Source of the DNA: HLUCCA09 sp039189975
GTDB taxonomy: Bacteria; Pseudomonadota; Alphaproteobacteria; Rhodobacterales; Rhodobacteraceae
Assembly (NCBI GenBank): GCA_039189975.1
Contig: JBCCYI010000111.1
Location: 1 to 14,482 of the forward strand
Reading direction: 5' to 3'
Length of the DNA: 14,482 nt
Shown here: positions 1 to 7,223 of the stretch, piece by piece
Position numbering within the stretch: the first letter of the stretch is position 1
How the letters are laid out: each line of letters opens with the position of its first letter
Made by a program: the position numbers and the translations under genes
The notes under the pieces: model-generated
The model's database searches: none
Told to the model about the DNA's origin: nothing
The model's input: only the letters and a program-made list of their open reading frames with translations

Positions 1-791
1 AGCCGTACGCTTCTCTTGGCACGCAACCCCTGGGTCGCGCCGCTGGAGGGCGTCGCCGGGCACATCCGGGCAACCTGCCGTCCGGCCGGACCGCAGAACC
101 CGTTTCTCGCCGCCAAGGCGCTCTGGGTGCAATCCGGCGAGCAGAGCATCGACCTCTGGCGCGATTGTCGCGACATGGCGTGCGATCTTGCGTTTCACAC
201 GAAGTGGTGCACGCTGTCGGCGCGAGTCTTCGGGCACACTCCCGAGACCTGTCGCAGCCTTCAGAGCCATGACGAGGTTCGCGTTCTTTTGGAGGTCGCC
301 CTGGCGCGCGCGACGCTCGATCCGGGGGGCTTTGCCGAGGCGGTCGTGCGTATGCTCGTGGTGTTGGCCGACAACCGCGGCGATGTCTGGCGACATCGGA
401 TCGAGCGCGCCGCCCGGGTTCTGACAGGGGATGCGCCCTTCGCCTCGCGTGGCGCGGCTCGAGGATCATCCATCTGCGCACGCTCGTTGCAACCTTCGAG
501 CCAAAGATTGGCATCGCCACACCGCCGCGCTTCTTGCCGGATGCGACCGAGCGCGCGCTTTCGGTCGCTCGCCACAGTCGCGGATGCCTAGACGAAATGT
601 CGCCGTGCACGCTCTCGTTACTGCAACGGTTTGCGCATGTGCTAGGACAGCCCGAGATCACGCTCGACATTACCGAAGACCCCCTGGCCACGCGGCCGCG
701 CAGCCGGGGCGCAGAGGCCAAGGACGCCGGACATGAACATCCACCTGACCAACCGCACCTACGACGAGCTGGCGCCGGGCGAGGTCGCTGA
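1..791 (+). pseudogene. DUF3141 (PHA-synthase-like) protein, 3' part, frameshifted
   Basis: Only the C-terminal part is in the window; the reading frame is already open at base 1. Frame 1 runs to about base 465 and contains a GGFAEAVVRML block followed by a block ending TGDAPFAS, which I recognise from the C-terminus of DUF3141 proteins (an alpha/beta-hydrolase-like family named for similarity to polyhydroxyalkanoate synthases). Similarity then continues in frame 3 from about base 465 (IIHLRTLVATFEP, later LDEMSPCTLSLLQRF) to a TGA at 789-791. Judged by spacing to the remembered family pattern, about 7 bases are missing near 457-466. Several normally aromatic or small positions are Cys or His, which suggests relaxed selection. 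The shifted frame overlaps the next gene by 59 bases. DUF3141 genes commonly precede this same MaoC-Pta/ackA pair. A sequencing error at the frameshift cannot be excluded. Confidence 0.72.
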
Positions 792-2046
792 GTTGCACCG
801 TTTGCTCACGGCCGACGACCTCTATGTGTTTGCCTCCGTATCCGGAAACTACAATCCGATGCACCTGCAAGACAGCGATCTGGACGGCGACGGTACGCCC
901 GAACGCATTGCACCGGGCATGTTTCTGGCCTCTCTCATCTCGGCGGTTCTCGGCACGCGGCTGCCGGGGCCAGGGACGCTTTATCGCCGGCAAACGCTGG
1001 AGTTTCACGACCGGGCCCATGCTGGTGACGAGCTCTGCTGCCGTGTCGAGGTACTGGAAAAGCTGAAAGACGGAGCGCTGCGCCTGCGCACGTCCATCCG
1101 TCGCGTGGCGGACGACAAAGTGCTGCTGTCCGGCGAGGCCGAGGTGCTCGCCCCCACGCAGAAGTTCGATCAGGAGGGGGTGGAGGTACCCGGACTGATC
1201 GTCCAGCGGCACCGCCATTTCGAAGCGCTGCTTGCGCGTGCCAAGCCCTACGACCCGCTGCCCACCGCGGTGGTCTGCCCCGACGACAGCAATTCGCTCG
1301 GCGGCGCGCTCCTAGCGGCCAAGGAGAGCCTGATCACGCCGATCCTCATCGGTGAAGAGGCGGCCATCGCGGCGGCCGCGGCGGAGATCGGCGCGGATCT
1401 GTCGGGGATCGAGCTCATGGATATCGCCGGGGAGGAGGCCGCAGCAGCGATGGCCTGTGCGCTGGTGCGCGAGGGACGGGCCGGGGCGCTGATGAAAGGC
1501 CATATGCACACCGACCATCTCCTCAAGCCGATGCTGCACAAGGAGAAAGGTCTGCGCGCCGGGCGCCGGTTCACCCATGTGTTCGTCATGGACGTGCCGG
1601 GCCAGCCCGAGCCGATCTTCGTCAGCGACGCCGCGATCAACATCTCGCCCGACCTGACGACGAAGATGGATATCTGCCAGAACGCCATCGACCTGGCGCT
1701 GTCGCTCGGCATCGAGCCCCGGGTCGGCGTCCTCTCTGCGGTGGAGACAGTCAACCCGGCGATCCAATCCTCGATGGACGCCGCGCTGCTCTCCAAGATG
1801 GCGGATCGGGGCCAGATCAAGGGCGGTCTCGTCGAGGGCCCCCTGGCGATGGACAACGCCGTCGACATGGGCGCAGCGCGCACCAAGGGGCTGAAGGGCG
1901 GGGTGGCCGGGCATGCCAACATCCTCGTGGTGCCGGACCTCGACGCGGGCAATATGCTGGCCAAGCAGCTGGCCTTCATCTCCCACGCCGAAGGCGCGGG
2001 GCTGGTGCTGGGCGCGCGGGTGCCGGTGATCCTGAATTCCCGGTAG
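733..2046 (+). CDS. bifunctional enoyl-CoA hydratase / phosphate acetyltransferase, C-terminally shortened
   Basis: 437 residues. Residues 1-140 form a MaoC-like hot-dog domain with the hydratase-2 motif region SGNYNPMH (37-44). Residues about 165-437 are a phosphate acetyl/butyryltransferase domain, which moves acetyl groups between CoA and phosphate; recognisable stretches are MKGHMHTD (254-261), SDAAINISPDL (298-308), LSAVETVNP (334-342) and the GNMLAKQL (406-413) to LGARVPVIL (426-434) end. The usual catalytic Asp of the hydratase motif is Asn39 here. The ATG at 733 follows an AAGGA at 719-723. The gene stops at TAG 2044-2046, but the same frame continues for 23 codons with a family-like tail (RLASCAVAAL) to TGA 2116-2118, which would overlap the ackA ATG. 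The family usually ends with that tail, so this looks like a premature stop. It forms an operon with ackA; the product supplies acetyl-phosphate to acetate kinase. Confidence 0.88.
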   Translation: MNIHLTNRTYDELAPGEVAELHRLLTADDLYVFASVSGNYNPMHLQDSDLDGDGTPERIAPGMFLASLISAVLGTRLPGPGTLYRRQTLEFHDRAHAGDELCCRVEVLEKLKDGALRLRTSIRRVADDKVLLSGEAEVLAPTQKFDQEGVEVPGLIVQRHRHFEALLARAKPYDPLPTAVVCPDDSNSLGGALLAAKESLITPILIGEEAAIAAAAAEIGADLSGIELMDIAGEEAAAAMACALVREGRAGALMKGHMHTDHLLKPMLHKEKGLRAGRRFTHVFVMDVPGQPEPIFVSDAAINISPDLTTKMDICQNAIDLALSLGIEPRVGVLSAVETVNPAIQSSMDAALLSKMADRGQIKGGLVEGPLAMDNAVDMGAARTKGLKGGVAGHANILVVPDLDAGNMLAKQLAFISHAEGAGLVLGARVPVILNSR

Positions 2047-2114
2047 GACAGCCCGATGTCGCGTCTGGCGTCTTGCGCGGTCGCCGCGCTGCACCACTAC
2101 GAGGGGGCAGGGGC

Positions 2115-3305
2115 ATGACCCGCGCGGTTCTGACGCTGAATGCAGGTTCCTCCTCGCTCAAGGTCGCGCTCTTTCCCGAGACGGGAGACGCGCCGCTCGC
2201 GTCCGGCCAAGCGGATCGGATCGGTCCAGACGGGACCCTCCAGCTCAAGACCGCTGCGGGGGCCGCGATCCCGCCCGGGGCCGAGGGCTCTGAGGATATC
2301 GGCACCCACGCCAGCGCGCTCACCGCGATCATCACGCGCCTGCGCGCACACGTCCCGGCGCTGGAGCTTCTCGCGGTTGGCCACCGCGTGGTCCACGGCG
2401 GTATCGACTATGACACGCCGGTCGTCGTCACGCCCGATGTGCTAGAGGATCTCGACGCGCTGGCGCCTTTTGCGCCGCTGCATCAGCCGCATAATCTGGC
2501 CGGGATCCGCGCCGCAGGCGAGGCCTTTGCCGGGGTGCCGCAGGTGGCCTGCTTCGATACGGCCTTTCACCGCGCGCACCCTTGGGTCAACGACACGTTC
2601 GCCCTGCCGCGTGCGCTCTATGACGAGGGCGTGCGGCGCTACGGCTTCCACGGGCTGAGTTACGACTACATCACCGGCGCGTTGCGCGGCGTTGCCCCGG
2701 ATCTGGCCGAGGGGCGCGTCGTGGTCGCCCACCTGGGCAATGGCGCGTCGATGTGCGGCATCCGCGCGGGGCGGTCCATCGCGTCGACCATGGGGTTTTC
2801 CGCGCTCGACGGGCTGCCGATGGGCACGCGGTCCGGCCAGGTGGACCCGGGTGTCCTGCTCTATCTGATGGAGCAAAAGTCGATGCGCCCTGCCGAGATC
2901 TCGGACCTGCTCTACAAGCAATCGGGGCTCCTAGGGCTTTCGGGGCTCTCCAACGACATGCGCACGCTGGAGGGCGCGGGCACGCAGGAGGCGGAGGAGG
3001 CCATCGCCTACTTCGTCTTTCGCTGTCAGCGCGAGCTCGGGGCGCTCGCGGCGGCCTTGGGTGGGATTGACGCGCTCGTCTTCTGCGGTGGCATCGGCGA
3101 GCATTCCGAGCGGATCCGCGCCGAGGTCTGCGCCGGGCTCGGCTGGATGGGCATCGAGGTCGACCCCGCGCGCAACGCCGCCCACGCGACGGTGATCTCC
3201 ACGGACCAGGCCGGAACCGCCGTGATGGTCATCCCGACCAACGAGGAGCTGGTGATTGCCCGCGCGGCCCGTGCGCTTGCGGCGGACGCGCGCGCCGCGC
3301 ACTAG
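2115..3305 (+). CDS. ackA: acetate kinase
   Basis: 396 residues, normal for the family. It phosphorylates acetate with ATP, or makes ATP from acetyl-phosphate, in the cytoplasm. Family signatures are all present: NAGSSSLK (9-16), HRVVHGG (90-96) with substrate-binding Arg91, CFDTAFH (146-152) with catalytic Asp148, RYGFHG (175-180) with His179, HLGNGAS (206-212), MGTRSG (236-241) with Arg239, FCGGIGEHS (323-331) and the C-terminal NEE (376-378). I chose ATG 2115 because NAGSSSLK then sits at the usual position; a TTG at 2073 would add an unrelated 14-residue extension. The ATG overlaps the TGA (2116-2118) that would end the unshortened upstream gene, so translational coupling was probably the ancestral arrangement. 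With the upstream TAG at 2044 ribosomes now stop about 70 bases earlier. No active-site loss is visible. Confidence 0.97.
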   Translation: MTRAVLTLNAGSSSLKVALFPETGDAPLASGQADRIGPDGTLQLKTAAGAAIPPGAEGSEDIGTHASALTAIITRLRAHVPALELLAVGHRVVHGGIDYDTPVVVTPDVLEDLDALAPFAPLHQPHNLAGIRAAGEAFAGVPQVACFDTAFHRAHPWVNDTFALPRALYDEGVRRYGFHGLSYDYITGALRGVAPDLAEGRVVVAHLGNGASMCGIRAGRSIASTMGFSALDGLPMGTRSGQVDPGVLLYLMEQKSMRPAEISDLLYKQSGLLGLSGLSNDMRTLEGAGTQEAEEAIAYFVFRCQRELGALAAALGGIDALVFCGGIGEHSERIRAEVCAGLGWMGIEVDPARNAAHATVISTDQAGTAVMVIPTNEELVIARAARALAADARAAH

Positions 3306-3314
3306 CCCGTCTTC

Positions 3315-3326
3315 CCTGCGCGCAGG
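3315..3326. repeat. 12-bp perfect palindrome after ackA
   Basis: CCTGCGCGCAGG is its own reverse complement and lies 10 bases past the ackA stop. As RNA it can form a 4-bp stem with a CGCG loop, followed by TTGTGT. It could be a weak terminator element or simply GC-rich chance. Confidence 0.3.
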
Positions 3327-3412
3327 TTGTGTCGCACCGATGCTTTGTCCCGACTGTCGCCGTCTGCTCGCGAAGCACCAAAGCACGCCTGCGTCACCCC
3401 ACAAACGGACCT

Positions 3413-3445
3413 TGCCAAGCTCATGCGCTGGGCTGAGGCTTGGCA
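3413..3445. terminator. inverted repeat between convergent ackA and permease, possible terminator
   Basis: TGCCAAGC (3413-3420) and GCTTGGCA (3438-3445) are perfect 8-bp inverted repeats with a 17-base loop, placed between the 3' ends of two convergent genes. No T-run follows on either strand, so intrinsic termination is unproven. The location is what suggests a shared transcription end. Confidence 0.3.
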
Positions 3446-3457
3446 GGTCGGCGGGCG

Positions 3458-4216
3458 CTAGCCCCGTTCGTCCGAGCCCATGCGCCGCTCCAGCCAGCGC
3501 ACGCCCGCGCTGATGATAAGGACGAGCACAAGGTACTCCAGGATCAGGAAGGTGTAGATTTCGAGCGGTCGGTACTCCGTCACCACCAACTCATTGGCGC
3601 GCCGCGTCAGCTCCTGCATCCCGATCACCGAGGCGAAGGCCGACATTTTCACGATGTAGATGAACTGGTTGGCCAGCGGCGGCAGGATGCGCCGGATCGC
3701 CTGGGGCAGGATGACGTAGCGCATCGTCTGGACATAGTTCAGCCCGATGGTCTGGGCCGCCTCCGTCTGTCCCCGCGCGATGGACTGGATGCCGGCCCGG
3801 TAGATCTCGGCGGTAAACGCGCTGTCGGAAATCGCGAGCGTGATGATCGCGCCCCAGAACGGGTCGATCGGGATGTCGAGCCCCATCGACTGGAAGATGA
3901 GCGGCAGCCCGTAGAACACCCAAAAGAGCATCGGCAGGAGCGGGATCGAGCGGATGAACTCCACGTAGACCCGGTTGATGAGCCGCACCCATCGGTTGGG
4001 CGACAGGCCGGGCAGGGCGACGAGAAGGCCGATCACGATGGAGATCGCCGCCGCGATCAGGCTGATCAGGATTGTCGCCCCCATGCCGCTGACGAGAAAG
4101 CGGATATTCGTCCAGCCCGAGGGGGTGGAGGGGTCGATCACGTACCAGCCCCAGGTCGAGGAGGACGCGCAGCCCGAAAGAGCGAGAAACGCGAGAAGGG
4201 CAGTCAGTCGGAGCAT
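3458..4216 (-). CDS. amino-acid-type ABC transporter permease (HisM/GlnP family)
   Basis: 252 residues from the ATG at 4216, which is preceded by a GAGG; a start at 4261 would add 15 residues that look unrelated. It is an inner-membrane permease of the polar amino-acid uptake family. The EAA cytoplasmic loop is clear at about 136-172 (AEIYRAGIQSIARGQTEAAQ, then LPQAIRR), and hydrophobic membrane segments lie near 44-68, 90-110, 118-132, 183-203 and 217-237. The extreme N-terminus (residues 1-16) is a short hydrophobic stretch ending in LSGC, which resembles a lipoprotein lipobox with Cys16. The C-terminus RANELVVTEYRPLEIYTFL is typical of this family. It lies 203 bases downstream of the ATPase gene on the same strand, and is the only permease here, so a homodimer is likely. 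The substrate is not determinable. Confidence 0.92.
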   Translation of the reverse strand: MLRLTALLAFLALSGCASSSTWGWYVIDPSTPSGWTNIRFLVSGMGATILISLIAAAISIVIGLLVALPGLSPNRWVRLINRVYVEFIRSIPLLPMLFWVFYGLPLIFQSMGLDIPIDPFWGAIITLAISDSAFTAEIYRAGIQSIARGQTEAAQTIGLNYVQTMRYVILPQAIRRILPPLANQFIYIVKMSAFASVIGMQELTRRANELVVTEYRPLEIYTFLILEYLVLVLIISAGVRWLERRMGSDERG

Positions 4217-4419
4217 GGCGGGTGCCTCGAATCTGGGAGCATGGGGGGAAGGAACGGGCAAGGGTTGGAGCGGGCGGCCATTTGAGCGCGCCTTCGGTGC
4301 GGACGCGCGATCGGTGCAGTGGCTTCACGCGCTCTGCGGCGGGTCGTCCTCGTATGTGGCGGTGGCCAGCCAGTATGGGCGCGGGGCGTTTGGTCGAGGC
4401 GGGCCCAGGGTCGCATCGC
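4217..4419. other. 203-nt gap inside the ABC transporter operon
   Basis: This gap between the ATPase stop and the permease start is long for an operon. I see no convincing coding frame: the 70-codon minus-strand frame here is Arg/Pro-rich and resembles nothing I know. A weak 5-bp stem (GCGCG 4286-4290 with CGCGC 4304-4308) is the only structure noted. Confidence 0.4.
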
Positions 4420-5160
4420 TCAATGCTGCAGGATCTGGCTGAGAAACAGCCGGCAGCGCTCGGTCGCGGGGGCCTCGAAGATCTCGGCGGGCGGCCCGGC
4501 CTCGACGATCTCGCCCGCGTCCATGAAGACCATCTTGTCGGCCACCTTACGGGCAAAGCCGATCTCATGGGTGACGACCACCATGGTCATCCCCTCCTGC
4601 GCAAGCGTCACCATCACGTCGAGCACTTCGGCGATCATCTCCGGATCGAGCGCGGAGGTCGGCTCGTCAAAAAGGAGCACCTTCGGCTCCATGCAGAGCG
4701 AGCGTGCGATGGCCACGCGCTGCTGCTGGCCCCCCGAAAGCTGTCCGGGACGCTTGTCGGCCTGCTCGGGGATGCGCACGCGCTCAAGGTAGTGCCGCGC
4801 CCGGTCCTCGGCCTCGGCCCTGCTGAGCCCGCGCGCCTTCATGGGCCCGAGCGTGAGGTTCTGCAGCACGGTGAGGTGCGGGAAGAGGTTGAACTGCTGG
4901 AAAACCATGCCGACTTCGGACCGGATCGCCTCGACCGAGCGCTTGTCGGAGGTCAGCTCCACCCCATCGACGCGGATCACGCCTTTTTGATGAACTTCCA
5001 ACCGGTTGATACATCGCACCACCGTCGACTTGCCGGAGCCCGAGGGCCCGCACACCACGACGCGCTCGCCCCTGCCGACCGTCAGGTTGATGTCCTTGAG
5101 GACGTGGAAATCGCCAAACCACTTGTTGACGTCGACCATCTCGATCGCGTTCTGCGACAT
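4420..5160 (-). CDS. amino-acid-type ABC transporter ATP-binding protein (GlnQ/HisP family)
   Basis: 246 residues, the usual size. It hydrolyses ATP on the cytoplasmic side to power uptake through the neighbouring permease. All ATPase motifs are intact: Walker A GPSGSGKST (38-46), Q-loop FQQFNLFPHLTV (87-98), signature LSGGQQQR (141-148), Walker B VLLFDEP (161-167) with Glu166, D-loop SALD and switch His198 in VVVTHE. FQQFNLFPHLTVLQN is characteristic of the polar amino-acid subfamily. The start ATG at 5160 has a GGGAG about 7 bases upstream. It is divergent from the binding-protein gene across 130 bases and probably cotranscribed with the downstream permease gene. Confidence 0.95.
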   Translation of the reverse strand: MSQNAIEMVDVNKWFGDFHVLKDINLTVGRGERVVVCGPSGSGKSTVVRCINRLEVHQKGVIRVDGVELTSDKRSVEAIRSEVGMVFQQFNLFPHLTVLQNLTLGPMKARGLSRAEAEDRARHYLERVRIPEQADKRPGQLSGGQQQRVAIARSLCMEPKVLLFDEPTSALDPEMIAEVLDVMVTLAQEGMTMVVVTHEIGFARKVADKMVFMDAGEIVEAGPPAEIFEAPATERCRLFLSQILQH

Positions 5161-5290
5161 AACTTAGCTCCCCGGGGACATGGCCCCGCGGGAATTCCGC
5201 TTGAGGTCGTGGTCCGTTTCGCCGTTCAATCGGAGCACAACACATCGTGGGCAGCAACCGTTTCCCGCCACCAACAGGAGAGACCCTTTG
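5161..5290. promoter_or_regulatory. divergent promoter region of the ABC importer
   Basis: These 130 bases must hold promoters for both the ATPase-permease unit (leftward) and the binding-protein gene (rightward). An imperfect 14-bp palindrome GGGGACATGGCCCC centred on CATG lies at about 5174-5187 and could be an operator. A loose rightward promoter candidate is TTGAGG 5201-5206 with TTCAAT 5225-5230. AGGAG at 5276-5280 is the ribosome binding site for the ATG at 5291. The box assignments are tentative. Confidence 0.4.
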
Positions 5291-6061
5291 ATGAAACCCC
5301 TTCTGACCGCCTGCGCCGCGGCGCTCGTGACTGCGAGCCTTGCGGTGCCGGCCTCCGCGCAATCCGCGCTCAACGAGATCCTCGACAGCGGCACGCTCAA
5401 GGTCGGCACCACCGGCGACTGGAACCCGATGACCGTGCGCGACCCCGCCAGCAACAGCTACAAGGGCTTCGACATCGACGTAATGACCCAACTGGCCGAG
5501 GACCTTGGCGTCGAGGTCGAGTTCGTGCCGACCGACTGGAAGACGCTCGTCAACGGTGTTGTCGCCGGGCAGTACCACATGACGGGCTCCGCCTCGATCT
5601 CGCCCGCACGGATGAAGGCGGCGGGCTTTTCGGAGAGCTACATCGCGGTGGAGTTCTACCCGTTCACCCACACCGACAAGGCGGGCGAGTTCAACGGCTA
5701 TGAGTCGATCAACAAGGAGGGTGTGGTCGTCTCCACCACCCTCGGCACGACCTTCGAGGCGATGGCCCGGGAATGGTTCCCCAATGCTGAGATCAAGGTG
5801 GTCGAGGCCCCCGCGCGCGGGTTCCAGGAGGTGATCGCGGGCCGGGCGGATGTGTTCATCACGTCGAACATCGAGGGAGCGACGCTCGTCGAAAAGTTCC
5901 CGATCGTGCCGGTGGCCGGGGCCGAGGCACGCTCGCCCACGCCCATCGCGATGCTGCTGCCGCAGACCGACCAGGTGTGGATCAACTACGTCAACAACTG
6001 GATCAAGGTGAAGCAAGCGCAGGGTTTCTTTGACGAGGTGCGCGCAAACTGGGGGCTCTGA
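5291..6061 (+). CDS. periplasmic substrate-binding protein of the amino-acid-type ABC importer
   Basis: 256 residues. Residues 1-23 are a signal peptide (Lys3, hydrophobic core, ASA before Gln24), so the mature protein is periplasmic. The fold is the family 3 solute-binding type: VGTTGDWNPMT (38-48), KGFDIDVMTQLAEDLG (58-73), VPTDWKTLVNGVVAGQYHM (79-97), and a second lobe around residues 145-200. The pattern also resembles cyclohexadienyl dehydratase-like (PheC) binding folds, so the ligand cannot be named; an amino acid or related small acid is likely. The ATG at 5291 is chosen because it has AGGAG upstream and gives a clean signal peptide; an in-frame start at 5180 would not. It is divergent from the ATPase gene and ends 26 bases before a strong intrinsic terminator. 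Confidence 0.93.
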   Translation: MKPLLTACAAALVTASLAVPASAQSALNEILDSGTLKVGTTGDWNPMTVRDPASNSYKGFDIDVMTQLAEDLGVEVEFVPTDWKTLVNGVVAGQYHMTGSASISPARMKAAGFSESYIAVEFYPFTHTDKAGEFNGYESINKEGVVVSTTLGTTFEAMAREWFPNAEIKVVEAPARGFQEVIAGRADVFITSNIEGATLVEKFPIVPVAGAEARSPTPIAMLLPQTDQVWINYVNNWIKVKQAQGFFDEVRANWGL

Positions 6062-6086
6062 ACCTCCGGCCAGTCATGAGCGCGTG

Positions 6087-6114
6087 GGGCGGTGCTGCAG
6101 GCGCCGCCCTTTTT
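6087..6114 (+). terminator. rho-independent terminator of the binding-protein gene
   Basis: GGGCGGTG (6087-6094) pairs with CGCCGCCC (6102-6109), 8 bp with one G-U pair and a 7-base loop, and is followed directly by TTTTT (6110-6114). It sits 26 bases after the binding-protein stop codon. Confidence 0.88.
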
Positions 6115-6185
6115 CGTTTGCTGCCGCGTCTTCCCATCTGCGTCCCGGCCTGAAAGGCGGCACGCCCGGGCCCTCGTCGCAGCCC

Positions 6186-6938
6186 TCAGACGCCCGCGAT
6201 TTCCGCCAGCGGCGAACCCGCGACCAGCGGCCGGTTCCCAAACATGTGCTTGCACAGATGCAGCATCTCGCTGCGTGACGTCACGAGATCCGCGACGCAG
6301 AGGTCAGGGTCGAAGAGCAGCGGCCACATGTTGCCCTGCAGCGGGTGCAGCAGGTCGATCGGCGCTGCCTCGCTCTCCAGCCCGAGCCGTCGGACCTCGC
6401 GCGTCAGCAGCGTCGGCCCCCAAACCCCCCAAGGCATCGACGCGACCGACTGCGGCACTCCCAGCCGTTTGCGCAGCTCCAGCCGGTAGCGGTCGCGCCG
6501 GCGCCACCACCAGGGTACGAAATCCGTGCGCGCCGTGGCGTGGCGCAGCGCGACCGCAAGGGGGCTGTCAGGGGGGTACTTCAGGATCGAACCATTGACA
6601 CTTGCAAAGTTCTCCCAGCCGAAGATGTAGGGCCGGTCTTCCACGGGTTTGAGGCAGTAGACGTCGCAATCGACGTAGAGCCCAAAGCCCGCGTCGATCA
6701 GCCGGTAGCGATAGCGATCCGATCCAAGCGCAAGGCTGCCGTTGTCGGTCGCGATGAAGTCCTCGCGGGGCAGCAGCTGGCTCGCGTCGTAGGTCGCGAC
6801 CCCATCGGGCAGGTCTTCGGGCGGCGTGTAGCAATGCAGCGTCACCCGGTGGCCATGCCGCAGAAAAGACCGCAGGCACCCGGCGTGGATCGCGCCCAGA
6901 GGCCCGCCCACCCAAACGGCATTGATCTCTGCAAGCAT
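6186..6938 (-). CDS. DXD-motif glycosyltransferase (sugar-region / GT32-like)
   Basis: 250 residues. The family transfers a sugar from a nucleotide donor and uses a DXD motif to hold the metal; here it is LYVDCDVYCLKP with Asp90 and Asp92. The preceding SDRYRYRLIDAGFGLY (73-88) is typical of the capsular/LOS glycosyltransferase sugar-binding region. The C-terminal half carries PWWWRRRDRYR and a PLQGNMWPLLF stretch near 200. The N-terminus EINAVWVGGPLG is the usual first beta strand, with no signal peptide, so it should act in the cytoplasm on a surface glycan. The start ATG at 6938 has a near-ideal AAGGAGG (6944-6950) five bases upstream. It is convergent with the binding-protein gene and has no glycan neighbours in the window. 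Donor and acceptor are unknown. Confidence 0.8.
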   Translation of the reverse strand: MLAEINAVWVGGPLGAIHAGCLRSFLRHGHRVTLHCYTPPEDLPDGVATYDASQLLPREDFIATDNGSLALGSDRYRYRLIDAGFGLYVDCDVYCLKPVEDRPYIFGWENFASVNGSILKYPPDSPLAVALRHATARTDFVPWWWRRRDRYRLELRKRLGVPQSVASMPWGVWGPTLLTREVRRLGLESEAAPIDLLHPLQGNMWPLLFDPDLCVADLVTSRSEMLHLCKHMFGNRPLVAGSPLAEIAGV

Positions 6939-7175
6939 CGGCGCCTCCTTGTTCTGCGGTGGTTAGCCCAGCGTCCCGCGCATGCTCAAGGGCGCGCGCT
7001 CGATTTCGCGGCCGCGAAGGATCGGCGCCTCGTAACGCGTGCCGCGTCCGCAACGCCGACCCCGGCCTGCGTGCGGCGCGGGGCTGGGTGCTAGGGCCGG
7101 GGACTTGCGGGATCGGCGCAAGACCCGTAGCGTACAGCAATCGAAACACTGGAGACGGGAGGGCACAGGCTGAGC

Positions 7176-7223
7176 ATGCGTATCACGCGCCGACTTCAGC
7201 ATGGTCCCCGTTTGGCCCTGTGA
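7176..7223 (+). CDS. possible regulatory leader peptide of the ABC-F gene
   Basis: A short reading frame MRITRRLQHGPRLAL with stop TGA at 7221-7223. GGGAGGG (7157-7163) lies 12 bases upstream and AGG (7167-7169) 6 bases upstream, so the start is only moderately supported. Its stop codon lies inside the first stem of a 10-bp hairpin (7215-7238), which is the arrangement expected if ribosome position controls the downstream structure. It is Arg-rich. A short frame like this can occur by chance. Confidence 0.3.
   Translation: MRITRRLQHGPRLAL

Noticed and set aside
2044..2046. TAG recoded as an amino acid (for example pyrrolysine)
   Set aside because: TAG also ends ackA and the amino-acid permease in the window, and no recoding machinery or context is visible.
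1248..2097. Long minus-strand frames opposite the MaoC-Pta gene
   Set aside because: They are GC-skew shadows of a clearly coding plus strand and their Ser/Arg/His-rich products resemble no family.
2073..2114. Upstream TTG start for acetate kinase
   Set aside because: It adds an Arg-rich 14-residue extension that is in fact the other frame of the upstream gene's tail; ATG 2115 gives the standard N-terminus.
3440..4285. 281-codon plus-strand frame opposite the permease gene
   Set aside because: The product is Asp/His/Arg-rich low-complexity sequence; the opposite strand encodes an obvious permease.
4222..5703. 493-codon plus-strand frame across the ATPase and binding-protein genes
   Set aside because: It covers two well-recognised genes in the wrong strand or frame and has no domain of its own.
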